Source of the DNA: Acidimicrobiaceae bacterium
GTDB taxonomy: Bacteria; Actinomycetota; Acidimicrobiia; Acidimicrobiales; Aldehydirespiratoraceae
Length of the DNA stretch: 64,000 nucleotides
Reading direction: 5' to 3'
NCBI GenBank assembly: GCA_026708645.1
Contig: JAPOUM010000041.1
Coordinates: forward strand, 124,001-188,000
Below are positions 51,370 to 59,585 of this stretch, in pieces (the first letter of the stretch is position 1; the number at the start of each line of letters is the position of its first letter). The notes beneath the pieces were generated by a model, which saw only the letters and a list, made by a program, of their open reading frames with translations, was not told where the DNA came from and ran no database searches. The translations under genes and the position numbers were made by a program.

Positions 51370-52593
51370 ATGGTCAAATTCCTTCACACAGCCGACTGGC
51401 AACTCGGCATGACCCGGCACTTCCTCGACGGTGACGCCCAGGCTCGGTTCAGTGCGGCGCGGCTCGACTGCATCACTGTGATCGGCCGGCTGGCAGAGGC
51501 GGAGGACTGCGACTTCGTCGTGGTCTGCGGCGACGTGTTCGAGTCGAACCATATCGAGCGGCAGGTGCTGAGGCGAGCCTTGGACAACATGGGGGCCGCT
51601 TCCGGGGTCGGCTTCTATCTGCTGCCCGGCAACCACGACCCGCTCGACCCCGCGTCGATATACCGGTCACCCACATTCACTAGTCACCGGCCCGACAATG
51701 TGGCGGTGCTCGACTCCTCGGCGCCGGTGCAAGCCGCTGCGGGCGTCGAGTTGATCGCTGCGCCGTGGCCGAACAAGCATCCCCTGACGGATCTGGTGGA
51801 CGACGCTTGCGCAGACCTCGAGCGCGGCGATACAGCTCGCGGCAACACGGACATTGAGCGCGGCTGCACAGCACACAGCGGCGCCGCACACAGCGGCACA
51901 GCAGTGCTCGGCGACGCTGTGCGGATCGTCGTCGGGCACGGGGCGCTCGACTGCTTGTCGCCCGATCCGAGCAATCCGGCGCTCGTCTCGTTGGCCCGGC
52001 TCGAGGACAGGATCAACGAAGGATCGATCCATTACGCGGCGCTCGGCGACCGCCACTCGACGACCGATGTCGGCGCTTCCGGTCGGGTCTGGTACTCGGG
52101 AGCGCCCGAGCCCACGGACTACACCGAGAGCGATCCCGGCAACGTGCTCATCGTGACCCTCGACGATGATGGCGGCTGCAGCGTAGACAAGCGGCGAGTG
52201 GGCCAATGGCGCTTCGAGCGCAACGAGCGCGCAGTGGCCGCCGACGCGGACATCGACGCGGTCGAGGAGTGGCTGACGGGCCTGCCCGACAAGAGCCGGA
52301 CCATCGTCAAGTTGGCTCTGGTCGGCCAAGTGTCGGTCGCTCAGCAGGCCCGGCTGGAGTCCCTGCTCGCAGACCACGAAGACCTGCTCGCCGCCTTGGA
52401 ATCCTGGGACAGGCGCAGTGAGTTGGCGGTGATCCCCGACGACGCCGACTTGGAGCATTTCGGGCTCTCAGGCTTCGCGGCCGACGCCGTGTCCGAACTC
52501 GGCCGAACCGCCGAGTCCGAAAACGAGCAGGATGCTGTAACCGCCCGTGACGCCCTGGCGCTGCTGCACCGACTCGCAGGAGCAACACAATGA
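51370..52593 (+). CDS. SbcD/Mre11-like metallophosphoesterase
   Basis: DNA repair exonuclease-type calcineurin fold. 407 residues from ATG 51370, six nt after TACTAT (leaderless). Metal-site motifs: FLHTADWQLG, VVCGDVFESN, YLLPGNHDPLD, VVGHGALD and YAALGDRHSTTDV. Near residues 155-180 is a repetitive insertion (RGDTARGNTDIERGCTAHSG...) before the GHG motif. The downstream partner is an SMC-like ATPase, as in SbcCD/Mre11-Rad50. The location in a defence island fits a recombination or anti-phage role. Confidence 0.9.
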   Translation: MVKFLHTADWQLGMTRHFLDGDAQARFSAARLDCITVIGRLAEAEDCDFVVVCGDVFESNHIERQVLRRALDNMGAASGVGFYLLPGNHDPLDPASIYRSPTFTSHRPDNVAVLDSSAPVQAAAGVELIAAPWPNKHPLTDLVDDACADLERGDTARGNTDIERGCTAHSGAAHSGTAVLGDAVRIVVGHGALDCLSPDPSNPALVSLARLEDRINEGSIHYAALGDRHSTTDVGASGRVWYSGAPEPTDYTESDPGNVLIVTLDDDGGCSVDKRRVGQWRFERNERAVAADADIDAVEEWLTGLPDKSRTIVKLALVGQVSVAQQARLESLLADHEDLLAALESWDRRSELAVIPDDADLEHFGLSGFAADAVSELGRTAESENEQDAVTARDALALLHRLAGATQ

Positions 52594-52760
52594 GAATCGC
52601 CGCGCCCATGCACACCCGAACCAGCACAGGCCGGACCGCCGCAGCGACTCGACCGACTCACAAGAACACGGCTGCGAGAATTGCCGCGCCCATGCACACC
52701 CGGACCAGCCCGGACAGACCGCCGCACCGAATCGTCCGACTCACAGGAGCACGGCTGTGA
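52590..52760 (+). other. 56-codon bridging mini-ORF between the SbcD- and SbcC-like genes, internally duplicated
   Basis: ATG 52590 overlaps the SbcD-like stop (ATGA). The stop TGA 52758-52760 overlaps the GTG start of the next gene (GTGA). The peptide contains RIAAPMHTRTS twice. The DNA is made of about 80-bp units beginning CGACTC(G/A)CA that also resemble the segment around the downstream start (AGGAGCACGGCTGTGAGG). It looks like duplication of the initiation region. Confidence 0.5.
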
Positions 52761-55420
52761 GGCTTCATTGGATCCGGCTGCGGAACTTCGGCGGCGTGAC
52801 CGACAGCGGCAAGGTGAAGTTCGCCACAACGGGCGTCACAGTCGTGGAAGGCCCCAACGAGGTCGGCAAGACTTCGATGCCCGAAGCGCTCGATCTCATC
52901 ATCGACAAGCTTGACTCGGCGAAGACCAAAGCGATCCGGTCGGTGCAGCCGGTGGGCCGAGACGTAGGACCCGAAGTCGAGATCGAGATGTCGTCGGGCG
53001 ATTACCGCTTCGTGTATTCGAAGCGATGGCTGCGCAACCGTTCCACGACCCTCGAAGTCATCGCGCCCCAGCGAGAGAAACTCTCCGGGCGCGCGGCCCA
53101 CGACCGGGTGATCGAGATCCTCGAGGAGACTCTGGACACGAACCTCTGGGCGGCTCTGCGCATCGAACAGGGTCAGGAACTCTGGCTGCCGGACTTCGCT
53201 GAGACCTCCCTCGGGCAGGCACTCGATCATGCTGTCGGCGGCCAGTTCGCGTCCGAGCGCGAGGAGAGCCTCTGGACTCGCATACAGACCGAGCGCGACA
53301 GTTACTGCACTCCGACCGGACGACCTTCGACGGAGCGCAAGACTGCTGAGGCACAGGTCGAAGAGGCTCGACAAGAAGCGGACCGGATCGAACAGCAGCT
53401 GCGTGGGATCGAAAGCGACAGCGACGAGATGGCTCGTCGCGCGGCCGACACGCAGCGGCTGGAGGAGACTCGTCGCGACAGCGACAAGCAGGCCGGCGAA
53501 CTGAGCGAACAGTGGGATGCAACCGAGCACTTGCGCGGTCGCATCCAAGAATTGCGTACGGCGAATGAGTCGGCTGAAACCAAACGCGACAGCATCGACG
53601 GCGAGCAGCGGCGCCGCCAGACCATGATCGAAGATCACGAGGCTGGCGTCGACAGGCTGAAAGCGCTCATGGCCGAAGCCGAACGGGCCGCACCTGCTCT
53701 CGCTGCGGCCTCTCAGCGCAGCGAGGAAACCGATCAGGCCACTGAGACGGCCCGCCAGGCCCTGAAGGACGCCGAGAAAACCCAGCGCCGAGCCGGCGAC
53801 GACCGCGACCACCACAAACGACAGATCGACGTGGCGATGCTGCAAGAGCGCCACGAGCGGATCGTCAAAGAGAAGCAGGCGCTGAGCGATGCCGCCAGCC
53901 GTCTCGAGACGGCCAAAGTCGATGACGAACTGCTCGAAAAGATCGAACAGGCGCACATCGCTGCGGCGAGCGCCGACGCGGCCTTCACCACCGGCGCGGC
54001 CTCAGTCGAGGTGACAGCGACGCGAGATCTGGCTTTGCGAATCGACGGCGAGGAGGTCGCGCTCAACGCTGGCGAGGCGAAACGGTCCGTCGTGGACGTC
54101 GAGACTGTATGGACTATCCCCGACGTTGCTCAGATGCGGGTGACGTCGGGCCGCGGGTCCAAGAACCTTGCGTCTCAGCGCAGAGACGCACAGGACGCGC
54201 TGCGACGCTTGTGCGAGGCCGGCGGCGTGGCTGACGTCTCAGAGGCACGCAAAGCGGCACGGGAGCGCAACGACGCCGAACGCAGACGCGACGAGGCCGC
54301 CGCAGCCATCGAGCGTGACCTGCGGGACCTGACCGTGGAGGGCATTGAGACCAAGATCACCGGCCTCAACAAGTGGATCGAGTCATACCGCGATGAGCGC
54401 ACCGACGACGCTCCCCTCCCACCGGACTTCGAAGCCGCCAAGCAGATCGCCTCGGATGCGGACCGGGCCGTCGACGAGCGTCGCGGCGAACTCGATGCCA
54501 ACCAGAAAGCCGCCGAGCGTGCTGCCGAGACCCTCAAAACAGAACAAATCAAAGCGGCCGGACTCGACGGGCAGATCAAGACCGCCCACAGCGAATGCTC
54601 CAACGCTGAGGAACGGCTCGCTGAAGCCAGACAGGAACGAGCCGACGCCGACATCGTCGCAGATCTCGCCGCAGCGGCCCAGGCCGCCCACAGCTCCCAG
54701 GAATCACTGGACGCCTCCGAGGCGGAACTGAGGGCAACGGATCCCGACTCGCTGAAGGCCAAGCTCGACAACGCCCGCAAGGCTGTCGAACGGGCCAGAG
54801 CCGACCTGCTTTCCAACAAGGAGCGCCAAGTCGAACTCCGCGGGCGCTTGGAAATACAAGGCGAGCAGGGACTGCGAACTCGCCTCGACGAGAAGCAGAG
54901 CGAGTTGAGCCACCTCGAGCGCGAACATGAAAGCGTCGAGGCCCGAGCCCGGGCTGCTGCTTTGCTCTACGAAACCTTCGACCGGTTCCGCAAGGAAGCC
55001 CGACAACGTTACATGGCGCCGTTCAAGCAGGAGATAGATCGCCTCGGGCGCATCGTCTTCAATCCGAGTTTCGAGGTGACACTCGACGAGGATCTGTGTG
55101 TGACAGGCCGCACGCTCGACGGCGACACGCTCACAGCAGATCAGCTCAGCACTGGGGCGCAGGAGCAGATCGGGGTGCTCTGCCGGCTCGCTTGCGCGGC
55201 CATCGTCAGCCCTGACGGCGGCGGCGCGCCGGTGATAATCGACGACGCTCTCGGGTGGAGCGACCCGGCTCGCCTCCGCGGCATGGGCGCGGCCATCGCT
55301 GCCTCCAGCGGGGACTGCCAGGTGATAATCCTGACCTGCACCCCCGACCGCTACTCCAGCATCGGCAACGCCACCACAGTCCGGCTGCCCTCCGGCGGCC
55401 GCGGCCCGAACGGCTCGTGA
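52757..55420 (+). CDS. SMC/Rad50-like ATPase (YhaN/SbcC-type)
   Basis: 887 residues from GTG 52757 with AGGAG upstream. The N-terminal ATPase half is VRLHWIRLRNFGGVTDSGKV and Walker A TVVEGPNEVGKTSMPEALDL. Long coiled coils (about 185-380 and 500-750) are rich in Glu/Arg/Ala. The C-terminal half has RIVFNPSFEVTLDEDL, signature LTADQLSTGAQEQIGVLCRLA, Walker B APVIIDDALGWSDPARL and QVIILTCTPDRY. No CxxC zinc hook is visible. It should act with the SbcD-like nuclease on DNA ends; the DD in Walker B fits YhaN-like rather than classical SbcC proteins. Confidence 0.88.
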   Translation: MRLHWIRLRNFGGVTDSGKVKFATTGVTVVEGPNEVGKTSMPEALDLIIDKLDSAKTKAIRSVQPVGRDVGPEVEIEMSSGDYRFVYSKRWLRNRSTTLEVIAPQREKLSGRAAHDRVIEILEETLDTNLWAALRIEQGQELWLPDFAETSLGQALDHAVGGQFASEREESLWTRIQTERDSYCTPTGRPSTERKTAEAQVEEARQEADRIEQQLRGIESDSDEMARRAADTQRLEETRRDSDKQAGELSEQWDATEHLRGRIQELRTANESAETKRDSIDGEQRRRQTMIEDHEAGVDRLKALMAEAERAAPALAAASQRSEETDQATETARQALKDAEKTQRRAGDDRDHHKRQIDVAMLQERHERIVKEKQALSDAASRLETAKVDDELLEKIEQAHIAAASADAAFTTGAASVEVTATRDLALRIDGEEVALNAGEAKRSVVDVETVWTIPDVAQMRVTSGRGSKNLASQRRDAQDALRRLCEAGGVADVSEARKAARERNDAERRRDEAAAAIERDLRDLTVEGIETKITGLNKWIESYRDERTDDAPLPPDFEAAKQIASDADRAVDERRGELDANQKAAERAAETLKTEQIKAAGLDGQIKTAHSECSNAEERLAEARQERADADIVADLAAAAQAAHSSQESLDASEAELRATDPDSLKAKLDNARKAVERARADLLSNKERQVELRGRLEIQGEQGLRTRLDEKQSELSHLEREHESVEARARAAALLYETFDRFRKEARQRYMAPFKQEIDRLGRIVFNPSFEVTLDEDLCVTGRTLDGDTLTADQLSTGAQEQIGVLCRLACAAIVSPDGGGAPVIIDDALGWSDPARLRGMGAAIAASSGDCQVIILTCTPDRYSSIGNATTVRLPSGGRGPNGS

Positions 55421-55495
55421 GCGCCGCGGACAAGAACGCAAGAGAGGAGGTGATTAGAAGCGACTAGAGAAAACAGATGCAAAAGAAAAGAGCGG

Positions 55496-55575
55496 CTAGA
55501 AGAAACTTCTAGGGCAGCTCAAGACTTCTAAGGGCTCAAGACTCCTAAGGCACGATCAAGGCTTTAGGGCACGAT
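55496..55575 (-). repeat. Short duplications at the 3' end of hisG
   Basis: On the minus strand GATCGTGCC(C)TAA, the hisG end, is followed by GATCGTGCCTTAG, then AGTCTTGAGC twice. The gap 55421-55563 between the convergent SbcC-like and hisG genes holds nothing else recognised. Confidence 0.4.
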
Positions 55576-56439
55576 CTTGGAGATCGGCAGTTCCACTATT
55601 CCGGTGGCGCCCACATCCCGCAGAGCGGGGATCAGAATGTTGATCTCGTCGCGCGGCACCACCGTCTCGATTGCGTAGCCGGCGCCGCGGAACAGCTCGT
55701 TGACGGTCGGCGCCTTCAACGCCGGCAGGAGGCCGATCACATCGTCGAGCGCTTCGGCGCCCACGTTGAGCTTCACCAGAACCTTGCCACGAGCTTCGAG
55801 CACCCCTTGGAGCAGCGTGAAAATCTGGCCCATGGCATGGCGCTTCGCTGTGTCGGCGGCCGCGGCAGGATTGGCGATCAACTCGGTGTAGGAAGTGAGC
55901 AGCGTGTCGATGATCCGCAGCCTCGCAGCCCGCAGAGCTCGTCCGGTCTCGGTGATCTCCACCACTGCGTCCACGATGTCGGGCACTTTGGCTTCGGTGG
56001 CGCCGTAGCTCAAAGCGATCTGCGCCTCGATGCCGGCAGCCTCGAAGAAGCGCCTGGTCAGCTGCGGATACTCGGTGGAGACGCGCACTCCCTGGGGCAA
56101 GTCCGCCACGCTTCGGCAGGGCGAATCGTCAGCCACCGCCAGCACCACCCTGATCGGCAGCGAAGTCGCCTTCGAGTATTGCAGCTCGCCCAGAGACACC
56201 ACGTCGCTGCTGGTCTCCTCCACCCAGTCCCGCCCGGTGATGCCGAAATCGAAAAGCCCCTCCGAAACATAGATCGGGATCTCCTGAGGCCTCAGGATCC
56301 GCACGTCGCTGATGCGCGGATCCGACACCGAGGCTTTGTAGGCCACATCAGAGGATCGTCGGACCGGCAGGGCGGCGGCTTCGAACAGTTCGAGAGTCGA
56401 CTTCTCGAGCGATCCCTTGGGCAGAACGAGCTTGAGCAT
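55564..56439 (-). CDS. hisG: ATP phosphoribosyltransferase, long form
   Basis: First enzyme of histidine synthesis, feedback-inhibited by histidine. 291 residues: MLKLVLPKGSLEKSTLELFEAAALPV, VSEGLFDFGITGRDWVEE, and the PRPP-binding segment DAVVEITETGRALRAARLRIID. The C-terminal regulatory domain (LVKLNVGAEALDDVIGLLPALKAPT... EINILIPALRDVGATGIVELPISKIVP) marks the HisZ-independent long form. An AGGA site stands about 7 nt before the ATG. It follows mogA by 70 bp; no other his gene is in the window. Confidence 0.95.
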   Translation of the reverse strand: MLKLVLPKGSLEKSTLELFEAAALPVRRSSDVAYKASVSDPRISDVRILRPQEIPIYVSEGLFDFGITGRDWVEETSSDVVSLGELQYSKATSLPIRVVLAVADDSPCRSVADLPQGVRVSTEYPQLTRRFFEAAGIEAQIALSYGATEAKVPDIVDAVVEITETGRALRAARLRIIDTLLTSYTELIANPAAAADTAKRHAMGQIFTLLQGVLEARGKVLVKLNVGAEALDDVIGLLPALKAPTVNELFRGAGYAIETVVPRDEINILIPALRDVGATGIVELPISKIVP

Positions 56440-56509
56440 GTTTGGTCCTGAGAAGTGGCTTCGCCGGCAGAGGGGTCTCGTGAGGGACTGCGAGAGGGAT
56501 CGCTCGAGG

Positions 56510-57040
56510 TTACGTATGTGGGTGAGGGTCGTAGTTGTCGACGAGCAGCCGCACCGCGTGGCCGATCACGTCGAGCACGGCTTCGACCGACTCCACGCAG
56601 CCCGCCGTCGATCCTGGCGTGTTGAGCACAAGCGCTGCGCCGACCACGCCCGCGGTGCCCCGCGACAACCGTCCCAGAGGGTTGACCAAGCGCATCGCCT
56701 CAGAGAGGCCGGGCGCTTCGCGTTCGATCACCGCTTTGGTGGCTTCCGGCGTGGCGTCGCGAGGGCCGAAGCCGGTGCCGCCGGTGGTGACGATCAGGCC
56801 GTGGAAACCGTCAGCCAGGCGCCGCAGCTCGCGGCTGACCGGCTTGACGCCGTCAGCGACCACCGACTGCTCGACCACTGTCCAACCCGTCGACGCAAGG
56901 AACTCGGTCAACGTTGCGCCGCTGCGGTTCTCTCGGGTGCCTGCGACCACCCCGTCAGACACGGTCAGCACTTTGGCTGCCAGACCGCTGCCGCTGCCGG
57001 CGCCCTGTTTGACAGCGCTGCCGCTGCTCGCTCCGGACAC
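56510..57040 (-). CDS. mogA: Molybdopterin adenylyltransferase (MogA/MoaB family)
   Basis: Activates molybdopterin for molybdenum insertion. 176 residues from GTG 57040, which has TAGGGT 6 nt upstream (leaderless). Motifs: AKVLTVSDGVVAGTRENRSG, LIVTTGGTGFGPRDATPEAT (the MPT-binding TTGGTG loop) and LNTPGSTAGCVESVEAVLDV. The first ~20 residues (SGASSGSAVKQGAGSGSGL) are a flexible leader. The segment containing promoter and start is duplicated upstream. Confidence 0.9.
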   Translation of the reverse strand: MSGASSGSAVKQGAGSGSGLAAKVLTVSDGVVAGTRENRSGATLTEFLASTGWTVVEQSVVADGVKPVSRELRRLADGFHGLIVTTGGTGFGPRDATPEATKAVIEREAPGLSEAMRLVNPLGRLSRGTAGVVGAALVLNTPGSTAGCVESVEAVLDVIGHAVRLLVDNYDPHPHT

Positions 57041-57134
57041 GGCACAACCCTAGCCCGACGCGCCACGCAGCGCCGGAACCCGGTGACCGCACCGCAGGCT
57101 CGCTCCGGACACGGCATAACCCTAGCCCGACGCG
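57026..57134 (-). repeat. Duplicated promoter/start segment of mogA
   Basis: Two 37-bp copies (57026-57062 and 57098-57134) differ by one base and are 72 bp apart. Each carries TAGGGT, then GTGTCCGGAGCGAGC. The upstream copy would start a ~20-codon ORF that stops at the TAG inside the second -10 box. Inference: a tandem duplication gave two leaderless start sites, only one leading into mogA. Confidence 0.6.
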
Positions 57135-57239
57135 AGCGGCCCGGTGAACGACGAGCCCCGGCCAGCCCCGACAAGGTGGCCCGCCACCTGCCCGGCGCGA
57201 CCCGACCCGGCGCCGACAATGCTCCCGGCAGTGCTGCGG

Positions 57240-57570
57240 CAGTGGTCGAAACATTCGCCAGCGACGACACCCACCCCCACCTCGGCGGTTAGATACCCCG
57301 TCCAAATATCGTTGCTCGATCGAAGCATTCACCGGCGGCGATGCGGACCCACCCCCGCACGCCATCGCCCAGGCGTGCGGGCTGGTGCCCGATCGAAGTA
57401 TTCGCCTGCAGCGACACGCGCCCACCGTTGCGGCGAGGCTGCGCCAGCGTCCTACCCAACCCGCGCATCCAAACATTCGCCCGCCGCGACGAACGACACA
57501 ACGCCCACACGCAACGTGAACGCCCTACCCAACCCGCGCATCGAAGCATTCACCGGCGGCGATGCGGGCC
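57240..57570 (-). repeat. Array of five degenerate 63-86 bp units downstream of fmt
   Basis: Cores resembling GTCGC(C/G)GC(C/G)GG(T/C)GAATG.TTCGA occur near 57246, 57320, 57383, 57469 and 57540 on the minus strand. The last is the 3' end of fmt itself (codes IAAGECFDARVG-stop), and the copy at 57469 also reads AAGECLDARVG-stop. The array appears to have grown by duplication of the gene end. Spacers differ in length and sequence and cores are not identical, so it is not CRISPR. Confidence 0.55.
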
Positions 57571-58805
57571 CCGTTGGCCCAGTCCGGCGCTGAAGTCGCG
57601 GAACGGCCCTCGGACTGCACCCGCAGCAGACGCAAAGCCCCGCGACCAGTGCCGACTAGCACCTCGGCCGGGCCTGCAGACGGAGTTCTCAGCGTGATCC
57701 GCCCGGCTGCCGCAGCCTGACCGGCGGCCGGAGCCTGACCCGCCGCTGCAGCCTGGCTGAGCGCTGAGGACGGACCTCCTGTCAAACCGGCGGCCGTCCC
57801 TGAAACCGGCACCGCAGCCGATCCCTCGGCCAGCCCGACAACCCTGCTCGCCTCTGAGGAGAACGGGATGCTGATATCCGGCGCCAAAGCCGGCACCGCC
57901 GCTGATCCCGCAGGCGACCCGACGATCTGCTGAGCGGCGAGCACTTTGAGCCGCTTGCCTCTGAAAGTCGTCCAGGCGCCGCCCACACGCACCAGCCTCA
58001 GCACATGCTCAGCCGGGGCGGCCCAGTCGATGCGCAACTCATCCGTGCTGATCTTGTCGGCCCAGGCGACCTCGCCCGACTGCGGCGCCGGCTCACCGAA
58101 ACCTTCGTTCAGCGCCTCAAGCAGCATCTCGACACCCAGATCGCAGAGCCGGGCCCGCAGATCGTCGGCGGACTCGTCAGGGGCGATGGCTGTGGAGCGC
58201 CGCCGGTAGACCGCCCCGGCGTCGAGATCGGGCGCCACTTCCATCAGACAGACGCCGGTCTCGGCGTCGCCGGCGAGGATGGCCCGCTCCACCGGCGCCG
58301 CCCCGCGCCAACGCGGCAGCAACGAGAAATGCAGGTTCACCGTGCGGCGCTTCTGCAGCACCGAGGACGGGATCAGTTCGCCGTAAGCGACGACCACTGC
58401 GACATCGGCGGACGCCGCCGAAGCGTCGCTGATGTCGTGGCTCACGGTCAGGCCCAACTCGACGGCTGCGTCCTGCACCGGTGAAGGAGTCGGCGCCTGG
58501 CGGCGGCCGCGGCGCTTGGGCGGGCGGGTCACCACCAGCACTACCTGATGGCCCGCCGCACAAAGCGCCTGAAGCGGCGGCACTGCTGTGCCGGGCGTGC
58601 CGAAATAGACGACGCTGCTGCGTGTCCGAGTCGGTTGCGACGCCTGCGACAGCCGGGAATGCTGCGAATCCTGCTGCCTGCCCGCTGATCGCGAGAGACC
58701 GTCCGCCGAGTGTGGCTGGGACACCTGCGTCCGCGGATGCTGCGCCGGCTGCGCGGTCACTGCAGGGCCGGCTTCAGAAGTCGAGCCGACAGCGTCCATG
58801 CGCAA
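57525..58805 (-). CDS. fmt: Methionyl-tRNA formyltransferase with extra low-complexity segments
   Basis: Formylates Met-tRNAi for initiation. 426 residues, about 110 more than usual. The core starts SVVYFGTPGTAVPPLQAL and has VVVAYGELIPSSVL, the catalytic signature NLHFSLLPRWRGAAPVERAI and LMEVAPDLDAGAVY. Extra parts are a ~65-residue Gln/Ser-rich N-terminal leader (HPRTQVSQPHSADGLSRSAG) and a ~90-residue Ala/Gly/Ser-rich insertion in the C-terminal domain (AGQAPAAGQAAAAG). No better in-frame start lies near the core, so the leader may be translated. Adjacent to def, as in many bacteria. Confidence 0.93.
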   Translation of the reverse strand: MRMDAVGSTSEAGPAVTAQPAQHPRTQVSQPHSADGLSRSAGRQQDSQHSRLSQASQPTRTRSSVVYFGTPGTAVPPLQALCAAGHQVVLVVTRPPKRRGRRQAPTPSPVQDAAVELGLTVSHDISDASAASADVAVVVAYGELIPSSVLQKRRTVNLHFSLLPRWRGAAPVERAILAGDAETGVCLMEVAPDLDAGAVYRRRSTAIAPDESADDLRARLCDLGVEMLLEALNEGFGEPAPQSGEVAWADKISTDELRIDWAAPAEHVLRLVRVGGAWTTFRGKRLKVLAAQQIVGSPAGSAAVPALAPDISIPFSSEASRVVGLAEGSAAVPVSGTAAGLTGGPSSALSQAAAAGQAPAAGQAAAAGRITLRTPSAGPAEVLVGTGRGALRLLRVQSEGRSATSAPDWANGARIAAGECFDARVG

Positions 58806-58898
58806 GCGAAGCCGCGGATCGAGCAGCCCTCAGCCCGCAGCAAGCAACAGCGGCGACGACACTGCTGCGACGCGACGAGCTCTCACCGCCGGTCACGC

Positions 58899-59462
58899 TC
58901 AGAGCAGGCGCAGACCGGACGGAGCGGTGTCGGCGACGGCGAGCGGGCGCTGCGGCGCGGACTGAGAGCCGGCGCCTATGCCCAGCTCGCGCAAGGTGCG
59001 CAACGCCGCCTTGCGACGCTCCTCGTCGAGCCTTTCGATCAGCAGCGTGCCGTCGAGGTGGTCCAGTTCGTGCTGGAACAACCGAGCCTCGAGTTCGTCG
59101 GCTTCCACCGAGACCTCGTTGCCGTCGAGGTCATGTCCCACAACGTGGACCTGTTTGGGACGCACGATCTCCCACGACAGTCCCGGCACCGACAGGCAGC
59201 CCTCGTCGAAGACCCACTCGCCGTCGGATTCGACGATCTCAGGGTTGACAATGGTGCGAGGGCCGTCGCCGACATCCCACACGAACAGCCGCTTCCGCAC
59301 GCCGATCTGCGGCGCCGCCAGCCCGACCCCCTGCGCTTCGTACATGGTTTCGAGCATCCCGTCGGCTATGCGCACCAGGGTGGAGTCGACCTCGGTGACG
59401 TCAGCGGCGCGCCGTCGCAGAACCGGATCGCCGATGATGCGAATGTCGTAGGGCGCCGTCAC
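58899..59462 (-). CDS. def: Peptide deformylase
   Basis: Iron/zinc enzyme that removes the N-formyl group from nascent proteins. 187 residues from GTG 59462, chosen because TAGCCT lies 7 nt upstream and the family N-terminus (YDIRIIGDPVLRRRAADV) follows at once. All three motifs are present: GVGLAAPQIG, EGCLSVPG (metal Cys) and QHELDHLDG (metal His pair with catalytic Glu). A Ser/Ala/Pro-rich tail follows. It forms a formylation-cycle pair with fmt, 93 bp downstream. Confidence 0.95.
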   Translation of the reverse strand: MTAPYDIRIIGDPVLRRRAADVTEVDSTLVRIADGMLETMYEAQGVGLAAPQIGVRKRLFVWDVGDGPRTIVNPEIVESDGEWVFDEGCLSVPGLSWEIVRPKQVHVVGHDLDGNEVSVEADELEARLFQHELDHLDGTLLIERLDEERRKAALRTLRELGIGAGSQSAPQRPLAVADTAPSGLRLL

Positions 59463-59585
59463 GCCTTCGAGGCTACCGCCGCGCCGCGACCGATCCCGCG
59501 AACCGGCCCGCGAGCATCCCGCGAATCCCCTGTCAGCGTTCCTCGACACAGACAATCGAATTAGCAATCATGCAGACAGCAGCTT

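Noticed and set aside
57240-57570. CRISPR array
   Set aside because: Cores are degenerate, spacing varies from 63 to 86 bp, one unit is the 3' end of fmt, and no cas gene is present.
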